From the NCBI GenBank assembly GCA_045645985.1, contig JAZRJV010000037.1, positions 12,042-76,041 on the forward strand: a DNA stretch of 64,000 bases, in the 5' to 3' direction. Source of the stretch: RGIG9060 sp045645985 (GTDB taxonomy: Bacteria > Spirochaetota > Spirochaetia > Treponematales > Treponemataceae). The position numbers and the translations under genes were made by a program. The notes under the pieces were generated by a model. It was not told the DNA's origin. It saw only the letters and a program-made list of their open reading frames with translations, and did no database searches. Numbering within the stretch: the first letter of the stretch is position 1; each line of letters starts with the position of its first letter. Below are positions 16,273 to 25,325 of the stretch, piece after piece.

Positions 16273-17898
16273 ATGTATAATAACGAATTAGACGAATTAG
16301 CAAAAATCGTTGCAGAAAAAAGAGAAGCTAACATCAAATTTGAAGCAACTCGCTTAACAGCAGAAGAAAAGGATACAATCCTCAAAGAAAATCATCCTGA
16401 TAACATTCCAAGTCAGTTTGAACAAATTAAAATCGGTCCAAACAAAGGACAAAAAGCTCCTATCGAACTTACAAAAGTTTTACAAGGAAAACCTCGTCTT
16501 TCTTCAAAAGAAGTAAACTTAGACAATGTTGACTATGAAGCTGATGTATTGGTAATCGGTGGTGGTGGTTCTGGAACAAGTGCCGCTATCATGGCAAGTG
16601 AAGCTGGCGCAAAAGTTCTTCTTGTTACAAAACTTCGCGTAGGGGACGCAAACACAATGATGGCAGAAGGAGGAATCCAAGCTGCTGATAAACCAAACGA
16701 CTCTCCAGCACAACACTATCTTGACGCTTTTGGTGGTGGACACTTTGACGGTGTTCCAGAATTGGTTTACACATTGGTAAACAAAGCTCCAGAAGCTATC
16801 AAATGGTTGAACGACTTAGGTGTTGAATTTGACAAAGAAGCTGACGGAACAATGGTTACAACTCACGGTGGTGGAACAAGCCGCAAACGAATGCACGCAT
16901 GTAAAGACTATTCTGGTGCAGAAATTATGCGTACTCTCCGTGACGAAGCATTTAACCGCGCAAAAGATATTGAAGTTGTCGATTTTACAGCTGCAATTGA
17001 AATTATCAAAGATGAAAAAGGAAATGCTGCAGGTGCTGTTCTTATGAACATGGAAACTGGTGAAATCAGAATTGCAAAAGCAAAAGTTGTTGTAATTGCA
17101 ACTGGTGGAGCTGGAAGAATGCACTATCAAAACTTCCCTACTTCAAACCACTACGGAGCAACAGCTGACGGTCTTGTTTTGGCTTACAGAGCAGGTGCTG
17201 AACTTTTATATCAAGATTCTTTACAATATCACCCAACTGGTGCTGCATATCCAGCACAGATTTTAGGAGCCTTGGTTACAGAAAAAGTTCGTTCACTTGG
17301 TGCAAAACTTATCAATGCAAAAGGTGAAGTTTACATTCACCCACTTGAAACTCGTGATGTAAACGCTTCTGGAATTATCAAACAATGTAAAATCGGAAAC
17401 GGAATTAAAACAGCAATTTCTGAAGGTGTTTGGCTTGATACTCCAATGATTGAAGCAATCCACGGAGAAGGAACAATCGAAAAGAGTATTCCTGCAATGC
17501 TTCGTATGTTCGGAAAATATGGAATCGATATTAGAAAGGAACCTATCCTTGTTTACCCTACACTTCACTATCAAAATGGTGGTGTAAAAATCAACAAAGA
17601 TTGTCAAACTTCAGTTCCTAACTTGTTAGTTGCAGGTGAAGCTGCTGGTGGTATCCACGGAACAAACAGACTTATGGGTAACTCACTTCTTGATGTTGTT
17701 GTATTCGGTCGTCAGGCTGGTATGGCTGCAGGAAGAATGTTCAAAGATATTGCAATGCCAGAAAAACTCACACTTAAACATGTTGATGATTTTGAAGCTG
17801 AAAGAGCAAATGCTGGAATTACAGACGAAACTCCATCTCCAAAACTTTTACCAAGTTATACACATGGTAATCCAAAACTAGAAGGATTGGTAAAATAA
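16273..17898 (+). CDS. frdA: Fumarate reductase flavoprotein subunit (FrdA/TfrA-like), noncovalent FAD
   Basis: 541 residues. ATG at 16273 follows AGGAG (16261-16265); an in-frame TTG at 16255 would put that site inside the gene. About 80 residues precede the FAD motif GGGGSG, an extension not seen in quinol-linked FrdA. Catalytic residues are visible: H320 (YHPTG), R340 (KVRSLG), H462 and R466 (GGIHGTNRLMGNS). At the site of covalent FAD attachment in SdhA/FrdA (His of the SHT motif) this protein has N127 (ANTMMAEGG), so FAD should be noncovalent as in soluble fumarate reductases. It reduces fumarate to succinate using electrons from the upstream subunits. Confidence 0.88.
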   Translation: MYNNELDELAKIVAEKREANIKFEATRLTAEEKDTILKENHPDNIPSQFEQIKIGPNKGQKAPIELTKVLQGKPRLSSKEVNLDNVDYEADVLVIGGGGSGTSAAIMASEAGAKVLLVTKLRVGDANTMMAEGGIQAADKPNDSPAQHYLDAFGGGHFDGVPELVYTLVNKAPEAIKWLNDLGVEFDKEADGTMVTTHGGGTSRKRMHACKDYSGAEIMRTLRDEAFNRAKDIEVVDFTAAIEIIKDEKGNAAGAVLMNMETGEIRIAKAKVVVIATGGAGRMHYQNFPTSNHYGATADGLVLAYRAGAELLYQDSLQYHPTGAAYPAQILGALVTEKVRSLGAKLINAKGEVYIHPLETRDVNASGIIKQCKIGNGIKTAISEGVWLDTPMIEAIHGEGTIEKSIPAMLRMFGKYGIDIRKEPILVYPTLHYQNGGVKINKDCQTSVPNLLVAGEAAGGIHGTNRLMGNSLLDVVVFGRQAGMAAGRMFKDIAMPEKLTLKHVDDFEAERANAGITDETPSPKLLPSYTHGNPKLEGLVK

Positions 17899-17899
17899 A

Positions 17900-19108
17900 A
17901 TGGTACTCGGTGTTTTATCTATCAAAACAATTTCATTTTTAGTATTCTGTGTTTTTGCAATCGCAGGGCTTGGATATCTTTTAGGAAGAATCACAATTAA
18001 AGGTGTTTCTCTTGGAACTGCAGGTGTATTTATCGTTGCTCTTTTATTTGGAGCCTTGTTGTACAATCCACTTGCAGAACAATTAAAAGTTGCTGGAACA
18101 AGTTATGTTACAAATGCGCTAAAGATTATCGAAAATCTTGGGTTGATTTTGTTCGTAACTTCAGTTGGATTTATTGCAGGACCTAACTTCTTTGGTGATT
18201 TCAAGCGTAACTTCAAATCATATATTGTATTAGGTTTGATTATCATCATTGTTGGTGGAATTTCATGTTGGGCTTGTACAATGTTCGACATCAAAGTTTA
18301 CGGTCGCGATGCAAAAGAAGCAGCTGCAATGTTAGTAGGATTACTTTCAGGTTCACTTACTTCAACTCCAGCTTTCTCTGCTGCAAAAGCAACTGTTACA
18401 ACAGAAGCATTAGAAACAATCGTTGCAGTAGGACACGGAATTGCATATTTGTTCGGTGTTGTTGGTGTTGTTCTTTTTGTTCAATTAGTTCCAAAGTTTG
18501 CAAAAGCAAATATGGAAGAAGAAAGAGCAAAACTTTCAGAAAACAATCCAGAAGTTGCATCAAAATTAACAGGTAAAGAATTAGAACTTGATCCATTTGG
18601 ATTTTGTGCATTTTCTTTAGTTGCAGTAATTGGAATCTTAATCGGTTCAATTAAAATTGGTAACTTCTCATTAACAACAACTGGTGGATGTTTGTTAACA
18701 TCATTGATTTTTGGTCACTTTGCAAAAATCGGAAATATTTCAATCACACCATCAACTCCAACTCTCAAAAACTTTAGAGAACTTGGACTTATGCTTTTCT
18801 TAATCGGAGCTGGTGTTGCAGGTGGTGCAGAATTTGTAAAATACTTTGAATGGGTTTACTTCATTTACGGTATTATTATGACAATGTTACCAATGATTGT
18901 TGGATACATTTTTGCAAGATATGTTTTGAAATTAAATTTGTTAAACAACTTAGGTTCAATTTGTGGTGGTATGACTTCTACTCCAGCTTTAGGAACATTG
19001 ATTTCTACAGCAGGTACAGAAAAAGTTGCAGGTGCTTATGCTTCAACTTACCCAATCGCATTGATTTCAGTTGTAATCGTATCACAAATTTTAATCTTGA
19101 TGTTCTAA
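17900..19108 (+). CDS. AspT/SucE-family transporter, probable dicarboxylate (succinate) exporter
   Basis: 402 residues, about 10 hydrophobic segments. The two family repeats each carry the signature TSTPA (GSLTSTPAFSAAKATV near residue 155; GGMTSTPALGTL near 358). This is the aspartate:alanine exchanger fold, also used by the corynebacterial succinate exporter SucE1. Members usually exceed 500 residues because of two central TrkA-C domains; here only a short hydrophilic loop of about 30 residues (EEERAKLSENNPEVASK region) is present. Its place right after the fumarate reductase gene (1-nt gap) makes succinate export the best guess. Substrate is inferred. Confidence 0.8.
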   Translation: MVLGVLSIKTISFLVFCVFAIAGLGYLLGRITIKGVSLGTAGVFIVALLFGALLYNPLAEQLKVAGTSYVTNALKIIENLGLILFVTSVGFIAGPNFFGDFKRNFKSYIVLGLIIIIVGGISCWACTMFDIKVYGRDAKEAAAMLVGLLSGSLTSTPAFSAAKATVTTEALETIVAVGHGIAYLFGVVGVVLFVQLVPKFAKANMEEERAKLSENNPEVASKLTGKELELDPFGFCAFSLVAVIGILIGSIKIGNFSLTTTGGCLLTSLIFGHFAKIGNISITPSTPTLKNFRELGLMLFLIGAGVAGGAEFVKYFEWVYFIYGIIMTMLPMIVGYIFARYVLKLNLLNNLGSICGGMTSTPALGTLISTAGTEKVAGAYASTYPIALISVVIVSQILILMF

Positions 19109-19127
19109 TTTATAGGAGAATGATTTT

Positions 19128-19376
19128 ATGAAAATTGAAGTATGTATGGGAAGTTCATGCCACGCAAAAGGTGCTAGCAGAGTTTTAGACCTTTTAAGAG
19201 AAGCTATTGCAACAAACAAACTTGAAGATAAAATTGAACTTGCTGGTTCTATTTGTCTTGGAGCTTGTAAAGAAAATGGTGCTAACTTAAGAGTTGATGG
19301 CGAACTTGTTTCTGGAATTACAAAAGAAAACTTCTATGACTTTTTTAACACAAAAGTTATTGATGCTTTAAAATAA
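19128..19376 (+). CDS. NuoE-like thioredoxin-fold [2Fe-2S] protein
   Basis: 82 residues. Cysteines C6, C11, C43 and C47 in the arrangement CX4CX31CX3C match the [2Fe-2S] ligands of NuoE/HymA and thioredoxin-like ferredoxins (CMGSSCHAKG and CLGACKENG). It lacks the N-terminal helical part of NuoE, so it is the bare ferredoxin domain. Such subunits pass electrons in NADH-linked bifurcating complexes. Last gene of the operon, just before a strong terminator; ribosome site AGGAG. Role in the Hdr-Flx-Frd complex is inferred. Confidence 0.82.
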   Translation: MKIEVCMGSSCHAKGASRVLDLLREAIATNKLEDKIELAGSICLGACKENGANLRVDGELVSGITKENFYDFFNTKVIDALK

Positions 19377-19404
19377 TTTCTTAAAAAATAATTTTTTGAA
19401 ATTG

Positions 19405-19448
19405 AAAAACTATCCAACAAGATTTATTCAAGTTGGATAGTTTTTTTT
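19405..19448. terminator. Terminator of the succinate operon, shared with the convergent thioesterase gene
   Basis: AAAAACTATCCAAC (19405-19418) pairs with GTTGGATAGTTTTT (from 19432) over a 13-nt loop and is followed by eight T. The convergent gene ends at 19447, so the element can serve both strands. Confidence 0.9.
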
Positions 19449-19887
19449 ATTTAATTTTCTTTTTCATTCCTGTCATTATAACATCAGAAATTAAATTATC
19501 TAAATCGTCATAAATTTTAATATCGTAAAAACATAAATTCTTACCAGTTTTTACACATTCAGGTTTTGCAATTAATTTTGAACCTTTACAAGCATCAATA
19601 AAATTTATTGTACTAGAAACTGTTACAGTAACATATTCTTCGTTTAAGGCATTAGCACAAATTGCAAAAGCATAGTCTGCTAAAGTAAAAATTGCACCGC
19701 CCATAACACCACCAGCTGCGTTTCTATGTAAATCTTCGATAACCATTTCGCAAATTACATTTGTTGCTTCACAATTTGTTTCGTTATCTAAATCGACTGG
19801 CTCAGCATTTACTAATTTTATTTTGGTAGCCTTTGTTGCAAAAAAATCTTTTTCAAATCTTTTGTTAAGTTTATCAAGGTATGTCAT
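19447..19887 (-). CDS. PaaI-family hotdog thioesterase
   Basis: 146 residues, single hotdog fold. The stretch GGVMGGAIFTLADYAFAICAN is the PaaI-type helix with the catalytic-region Asp. It should hydrolyse an acyl-CoA in the cytoplasm, substrate unknown. Ribosome site AAGGA. Monocistronic, convergent with the succinate operon. Confidence 0.85.
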   Translation of the reverse strand: MTYLDKLNKRFEKDFFATKATKIKLVNAEPVDLDNETNCEATNVICEMVIEDLHRNAAGGVMGGAIFTLADYAFAICANALNEEYVTVTVSSTINFIDACKGSKLIAKPECVKTGKNLCFYDIKIYDDLDNLISDVIMTGMKKKIK

Positions 19888-19941
19888 AAAATTTCCTTTT
19901 AAGAAGATAAAAAAAATCTTCTAACTAAATTATAAATATAA

Positions 19942-22266
19942 TCAATATTCTAAAATATTTCTTTTGTCAATAATGATGTAAGAAAAATTTTCTTTAATAA
20001 AATTTTCTTTTTCTTTACTTTGAATTATTTTATCAGCATAAATTGCAGAATAAAAACCTTTTCGTTTTACAGCAATAAGTTCTTTTCCAGTTTTATCTTT
20101 GAACTTAATTTGCTTAGAACAATTTTTCAAACAATCTGAATCACAAATTTCTTTTTTACAACCAGAAAGTTTTTTTACCAAGCATTGTCTACTTTGCATC
20201 AATAATTGCAAAGATGATTTATTAAAAATAAATTTTTTGTCAGAATGATTTTTCAAAATAGATTTTAATTCTCCAAAAGGTGTTTCAAAAGAAAGAACGC
20301 AACTTGATAAATATTTTTTATAAAATTCAACTGAATAAGAATTTGTAATATTTAAATGTTGACCACCAAAAATTTGCAAACCTTTTTGGTTAGCGTAAAA
20401 AATCAATCCAGTATTTTCGCTAAAAATAATTCTATCAGAATTTAAATTATCAATTAAATTTTTAAAACCATTTATTTCTTTATCAAAAATTATTGCAGGA
20501 AAATATGGAATAATAAAATTATTTTTAATTACAAATTCACTTTTTATTTTAAATTCTTCTGTATCACAAACACATGGAAATTCCAACATATAAAAATTTT
20601 GATTTTTATTTTTTTCATAACACAAATTTAATTTTTCTATGTCAGAAAAAAATAAAATTTCTTTTTTTTCATTTTGTTGTTTTGAAAATTTTTTAGAATT
20701 AGAAAAAATATTTTTATTAAAAGTTTCAATATTAAAATTATTTTTATCTTTGCAAAAATCTTTTTCAGTTTTTTGATTTAATTTATTCTCAAAAAACTCG
20801 ATTGCTTCCCGCCTAATCTCATTTAATTCTTTTAGTGGCAAAAATAAATTCTCTTCAAAAATTTCGTAATCAATTTTTTCAATTACAAAATCAGTTTGAC
20901 CTAATCGATTAAACTTTTCAAAAATAATTTCTTTTGTTAAAGAATTTTTTTGTGCAACTTGCAAAACTGAATTTGATTCAACTTTTACTTTTAAATTTTG
21001 TTCTTCTAAAATAAATTCACAAGATAATTTTTTATTTTCACTTGCTAAAACTTTTACAAAAATATTTTTTTTAGGAATTGATAAAGATTCAATTTGTTTT
21101 TCTAAATCAAATTTATTTATAATATCTTTTTGAATATAAACTTTGTAACCAGAAAAAATTTTACTAAAACTTTTACTTGTTGTGTGAAGTTTAAAATCTT
21201 TTTTTTGTTTATCGTAATCTAATAAAATTCCAGAACAAATAAAATTTTCATTTTTATCTTTTATAATTATCTTATCGTTTTCTTCGATAAAATTTTCAGA
21301 AAATTTTATTCTACAATTTTTTGCAGTATAAGAAATTACAAATCCAGATTCAACAAAAGAATGATCCTTTGAACCAAAAGTAAACATTGAACTTGTAACT
21401 TCACCTTTCAAATAATCATCTGAATAAGAACGATTCATAACATTATAAATCAAATTATTTTTTTCAGACAATAAATTTTTTAAATTATTTTCTAAAGCAT
21501 TTTTCCATTCTTTTGTAATTGCCCAAACATAATCAAAACTTTTTATTCTACCTTCAATTTTTAAACTTATATTTCCTAATTCTTTTAATTCTTTTACAAA
21601 ATTAATTGCACAATTATCTTTTAAATTAAATGGTGTAAAATTTTTATTATTTGAAATAAATTCTCGTCGACAAGGCTGAACACACAAACCTCGATTTCCA
21701 GCTTCTCCATAAAGATAATTACTAAAATAACATTGCCCAGAAAATGAAATACAATAAGCACCGTGTACAAAAATTTCTGCAACAATATTTTTTGTATTCA
21801 AATATTTTACAATTGGTTTTAATTCATCTAAAGAAAGTTCACGACTTAAATTTATTTGACTTACACCAACTTCAGATAAAAATTCACATTGTAAAATATT
21901 GTGAGTTGTCATTTGAGTTGATGCGTGAATTTCTAATTCTGGAAAAAGTTTTTTTACAACGGATAGAACGCCCAAGTCCTGAACAATAACTGCATCTACT
22001 CCACAAGCAACTGCATTTTTTACAGTTTCCACAAGCAAAGAAAATTCAGAATCAAAAACTAAAGTATTTAAAGTAAGATAAGATTTTACATTTTTGGATT
22101 TTGCTAACTTTATTAAATCAATTAAATTTTCAAAAGAAATATTTTCGGCTCGTTGCCTTGCGTTAAAATCTGAAACACCAAAAAAAATTGCATTTGCTCC
22201 AGCAAGGATTGCAGCTTTAAAAGATTTTACATCACCTGCTGGAGAAAGTAATTCTACAAAATTCAT
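19942..22266 (-). CDS. Peptidase U32 family protein (RlhA/YhbU-like)
   Basis: 774 residues. The N-terminal U32 TIM barrel starts with LLSPAGDVKSFKAAILAGANAI; the cluster-binding motif GNRGLCVQPCRREF follows with FSGQCYFSNYL before it. Further cysteines (CKKEICDSDCLKNC) near the C-terminus suggest more metal ligands. U32 proteins are radical-independent hydroxylases or modification enzymes with a [4Fe-4S] cluster: RlhA hydroxylates 23S rRNA, TrhP tRNA, UbiU/V ubiquinone. The length and the long C-terminal region (DUF3656-like) favour an RlhA-type enzyme. Very AT-rich with many Lys/Asn in the second half. Start shares bases with the ddc stop (TAATG). Confidence 0.85.
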   Translation of the reverse strand: MNFVELLSPAGDVKSFKAAILAGANAIFFGVSDFNARQRAENISFENLIDLIKLAKSKNVKSYLTLNTLVFDSEFSLLVETVKNAVACGVDAVIVQDLGVLSVVKKLFPELEIHASTQMTTHNILQCEFLSEVGVSQINLSRELSLDELKPIVKYLNTKNIVAEIFVHGAYCISFSGQCYFSNYLYGEAGNRGLCVQPCRREFISNNKNFTPFNLKDNCAINFVKELKELGNISLKIEGRIKSFDYVWAITKEWKNALENNLKNLLSEKNNLIYNVMNRSYSDDYLKGEVTSSMFTFGSKDHSFVESGFVISYTAKNCRIKFSENFIEENDKIIIKDKNENFICSGILLDYDKQKKDFKLHTTSKSFSKIFSGYKVYIQKDIINKFDLEKQIESLSIPKKNIFVKVLASENKKLSCEFILEEQNLKVKVESNSVLQVAQKNSLTKEIIFEKFNRLGQTDFVIEKIDYEIFEENLFLPLKELNEIRREAIEFFENKLNQKTEKDFCKDKNNFNIETFNKNIFSNSKKFSKQQNEKKEILFFSDIEKLNLCYEKNKNQNFYMLEFPCVCDTEEFKIKSEFVIKNNFIIPYFPAIIFDKEINGFKNLIDNLNSDRIIFSENTGLIFYANQKGLQIFGGQHLNITNSYSVEFYKKYLSSCVLSFETPFGELKSILKNHSDKKFIFNKSSLQLLMQSRQCLVKKLSGCKKEICDSDCLKNCSKQIKFKDKTGKELIAVKRKGFYSAIYADKIIQSKEKENFIKENFSYIIIDKRNILEY

Positions 22267-23711
22267 TATTTTGCTAACAATTTTATTTCTTCAATTAGTT
22301 CATCTAATTTTTGATGAGTTACTAAAGGATTCAACAAAGTAAATTTAAGATAAGTTTTGTTTTCAAAAACTGTTTGACCAATTACAATTCCGTCTTGGTG
22401 AATCAATTTTCTTCTAACAAGTTTGTTTACCTCATCTGTATCATTTAATCTAAAAACAACTGAACTAATTTCTGGTTCAACAATTGTTTCAAAAGATGAA
22501 TCAGCTAATACTCTGTCGTAAAAATATTTTGCATTTTCAATACAAGTATTTACGATAGAAGAATAACCATCTTTTCCTCGTAACAAAAATGACATCCAAA
22601 CTTTTAAAGCATCAAATCTTCTAGTTGTTTGAAGTGATTTTCCAACAAGGTTTGTATATCCATCTTCTTCGTCTTCTTCACGATTTAGATAATCTGCATG
22701 TAAAGTTAAAACTTCAAAAAGAGAATCATCTTTTACAAGAATTGCACTACAACTAATTGGCTGCAAGAACATTTTATGAAAATCCACAGTGATAGAATCA
22801 CACAAAGCAAGATTTCCAATTCTTGAATCATATTTATCAGACATGATAACTGCACTTCCATAGGCAGCGTCTGCATGAAGATACATTCCGTATTTTTTAC
22901 AAAGTTGACTAATTTGATTTACATCATCAATGCTACCGTAATCTGTAGTTCCTATTGTTGCAACAACACAAACTGGCAAATTTCCATCTTGAATATCTTT
23001 TTCAATTAAAGATTTCAAAACTTCAATATCCATTTTTTGATTTTTATCAACTGGAACTTTTACAACAGCGTCATATCCCAATCCCATAAGATGAGAACTT
23101 TTTTCCATTGAGAAGTGAGAAATTTCTGATGTATAAAATCTAAACTTAGAATAGTTTGAAGGAAGACCCTTCTTCTTTACATCGTGATTTAATTTTGTAT
23201 TACAGTACCAATCTCGAGCAAGTAAAAGTCCAGTTTGATTTGACTGACTTCCGCCAGAAGTAAAACACCCGCCTGATTTTTCATCATAACCATAAAGTTT
23301 GCAAAGACATTTTACAACTTCAACTTCGATTTCTGTTGCGGCAGGAGATTGATCCCAAGAATCCATAGACTGATTATAAGTTGCAATAATAAGTTCTGCA
23401 GCGATTGATTCGCACAAAGCCAATGTGTGCAAATGCGCCATATAATCAGTTGATGAGGTTCTTAACATATTTGGAAGAATTTTTTCTTGTAACATTGAAA
23501 AAAGATTGTCCATGCCAACGCCAGTTTCTGGCAAAACATTATCAACATGAACAGTCTTTTTTAATTCGTAAGGAGTAAGACCTGCAAAGGCCTTTTCATC
23601 AACAAATGAATCAACAATAGCCTTTACAGTTCTATTTATCAATTCGGAATAATTCTTCTTTGATTCTTCAGAAGAAGTTAAAAACATCAAATCAGATATT
23701 TTATTTTCCAA
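22266..23711 (-). CDS. ddc: L-2,4-diaminobutyrate decarboxylase-like PLP enzyme
   Basis: 481 residues, group II PLP decarboxylase. TSGGSQSNQTGLLLARD marks the cofactor phosphate site, HADAAYGSAVIMS the aspartate that contacts the pyridine, and VDFHKMFLQP the PLP lysine. It should convert 2,4-diaminobutyrate to 1,3-diaminopropane. The proposed start is TTG at 23711, 5 nt after GGAAGG; an ATG at 23687 is the alternative. It overlaps the aminotransferase gene by 11 nt, so the two steps are coupled. Other amino-acid decarboxylase activities of the family are possible, but the neighbour argues for this one. Confidence 0.85.
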   Translation of the reverse strand: MENKISDLMFLTSSEESKKNYSELINRTVKAIVDSFVDEKAFAGLTPYELKKTVHVDNVLPETGVGMDNLFSMLQEKILPNMLRTSSTDYMAHLHTLALCESIAAELIIATYNQSMDSWDQSPAATEIEVEVVKCLCKLYGYDEKSGGCFTSGGSQSNQTGLLLARDWYCNTKLNHDVKKKGLPSNYSKFRFYTSEISHFSMEKSSHLMGLGYDAVVKVPVDKNQKMDIEVLKSLIEKDIQDGNLPVCVVATIGTTDYGSIDDVNQISQLCKKYGMYLHADAAYGSAVIMSDKYDSRIGNLALCDSITVDFHKMFLQPISCSAILVKDDSLFEVLTLHADYLNREEDEEDGYTNLVGKSLQTTRRFDALKVWMSFLLRGKDGYSSIVNTCIENAKYFYDRVLADSSFETIVEPEISSVVFRLNDTDEVNKLVRRKLIHQDGIVIGQTVFENKTYLKFTLLNPLVTHQKLDELIEEIKLLAK

Positions 23712-25080
23712 ATTTTCCTTCCTTTACTTCTTTATCTACATCAATAACTACTTTTTCAAAAATTGAAAGCATTTGTTCAACTTCGTCTTTTGTTACATTC
23801 AAAGCACACAAACAGCGCATAACAGCTCCGTTTCGTCCACCTTTTTCCATAACAAGTTTATTTTCAAAACAAAGTTTTTGAACACGAGCAGCAATTTCAC
23901 CAGATCCAGTTTGTGCACCTAAAGAATCTTTTGGTGAATTTGGATCGATAAATTCTGTTCCCATCATCAAACCTTTTCCACGAATGTCTCCGATGATAGA
24001 AACTTTCTTTTGAAGTTCTTCGAGGCGACTTCTCATGTAATCACCTTTTTCTTGAACTTCTTTTAAGAATTCAGGTTTTGAAACTCTGTTCATTACAACG
24101 ATTCCACCACGCATAGCAAGTTGGTTTCCTCGGAATGTTCCAGCGTGTGAACCTGGAGTCCATTTGTCTAATTTTTTATTGTAAATAACAACTGCTAAAG
24201 GTTGTGTTCCACCGATTGCTTTTGATGTTAAAATTACATCTGGCACAATGTCAGCATATTCAAATGCAAAGAATTTTCCAGAACGACCTACACCACATTG
24301 AATTTCATCAACAATCATTGGAATATCAAGTTCTTTTGTTACTCTACGAATTGTTTGCAAAAATTCTACAGGAGCAGGAATAACACCACCTTCACCTTGA
24401 ATTGGTTCAAGGATAACTGCAGCTGGTTTTTTAATTCCGCTTTCTGGGTCTTTCAAAACTCTTTCAAAGTAAGCACAAGCTGCTTTAGTTCCTTCTTCTC
24501 CACCAAGCCCAAAAGGACATCTGTAAGAATAAGGATAAGGAAAGAAAGTTACTCCAGGCATCAAAGAATTTACATTATTCTTTGCACCAAGGTTTCCTGT
24601 TAAGGATAAAGCTCCGTGTCCCATACCGTGATATCCACCACCGAATGCGATTACTCCGTCTCTTCCTGTTGCTGTTTTACAAAGTTTAATTGCAGCATCA
24701 ACAGCATCTGTACCAGCAGGACTACAAAATTGAATTTTTGCATTGTCTTTTAATTCTGAAGGTAAAAGATTAAAAAGAGTATGAACAAACTCATCTTTTA
24801 CAGGCGTGGTTAAATCTAGCGTATGTAGAACAGCGTCTGAAGAAATCATATCCATAAATGCCTGATTAATTTCAGGATCATTATGTCCTAAAGCCAAGGT
24901 TCCAGCTCCGCATAAAAAGTCTAGATACTTGTTGCCTTCAACATCAACAAGCCATGACCCTTTAGCACTTTTTAGAGCAAATGGGAATTTTCTTGGATAA
25001 CTACGAGCGTTTGATTCTGTTTCATTTTGTCGCTCAATGTAAAACTGGTTTGTAGGCACTTGCCCATTCTTATCATTCAT
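23701..25080 (-). CDS. dat: Diaminobutyrate-2-oxoglutarate aminotransferase
   Basis: 459 residues, class III PLP aminotransferase. VDEIQCGVGRSGKFFAFEYADIVPD and LTSKAIGG (PLP lysine) are the DABA/EctB-type signature; FCSPAGTDAVDAAIKL is the phosphate-binding region. It makes L-2,4-diaminobutyrate from aspartate semialdehyde and glutamate. With ddc it forms the Acinetobacter-type route to 1,3-diaminopropane. Start ATG with AGGAG upstream. EctB is the alternative, but no ectA or ectC is nearby. Confidence 0.9.
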   Translation of the reverse strand: MNDKNGQVPTNQFYIERQNETESNARSYPRKFPFALKSAKGSWLVDVEGNKYLDFLCGAGTLALGHNDPEINQAFMDMISSDAVLHTLDLTTPVKDEFVHTLFNLLPSELKDNAKIQFCSPAGTDAVDAAIKLCKTATGRDGVIAFGGGYHGMGHGALSLTGNLGAKNNVNSLMPGVTFFPYPYSYRCPFGLGGEEGTKAACAYFERVLKDPESGIKKPAAVILEPIQGEGGVIPAPVEFLQTIRRVTKELDIPMIVDEIQCGVGRSGKFFAFEYADIVPDVILTSKAIGGTQPLAVVIYNKKLDKWTPGSHAGTFRGNQLAMRGGIVVMNRVSKPEFLKEVQEKGDYMRSRLEELQKKVSIIGDIRGKGLMMGTEFIDPNSPKDSLGAQTGSGEIAARVQKLCFENKLVMEKGGRNGAVMRCLCALNVTKDEVEQMLSIFEKVVIDVDKEVKEGKFGK

Positions 25081-25129
25081 CTATTTTTCTCCTATTTTAA
25101 GGGAAAATAAACGGGTTGTTTTCTAAGTT

Positions 25130-25157
25130 TTCATAGAATTGACAACCTCTCTCACAA
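25130..25157 (-). promoter_or_regulatory. Possible promoter of the dat-ddc operon
   Basis: On the minus strand TTGTGA (25152-25157) and TATGAA (25130-25135) are 16 nt apart, about 50 nt before the dat start. Match is modest. Confidence 0.3.
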
Positions 25158-25325
25158 ACTAGTGGGTAAGGTATTGTAAAACAAAAATTAAATTAGGGCA
25201 ACCTTTTTAAGAAAATATTTACAAATATTGCGTTTTTTTTGAAAATATTTTTTAAATAAACTATATTTTTATAAAGACCTTAGGCAAAATTCAATGATTT
25301 TGCAAACTAATTCTTACGGAACGAG

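Noticed and set aside
23701..25080. Ectoine synthesis aminotransferase EctB
   Set aside because: No ectA or ectC; the overlapping gene is a diaminobutyrate decarboxylase.
25081..25325. Riboswitch in the gap upstream of dat
   Set aside because: I searched by eye for conserved aptamer motifs and saw none; only weak promoter-like boxes.
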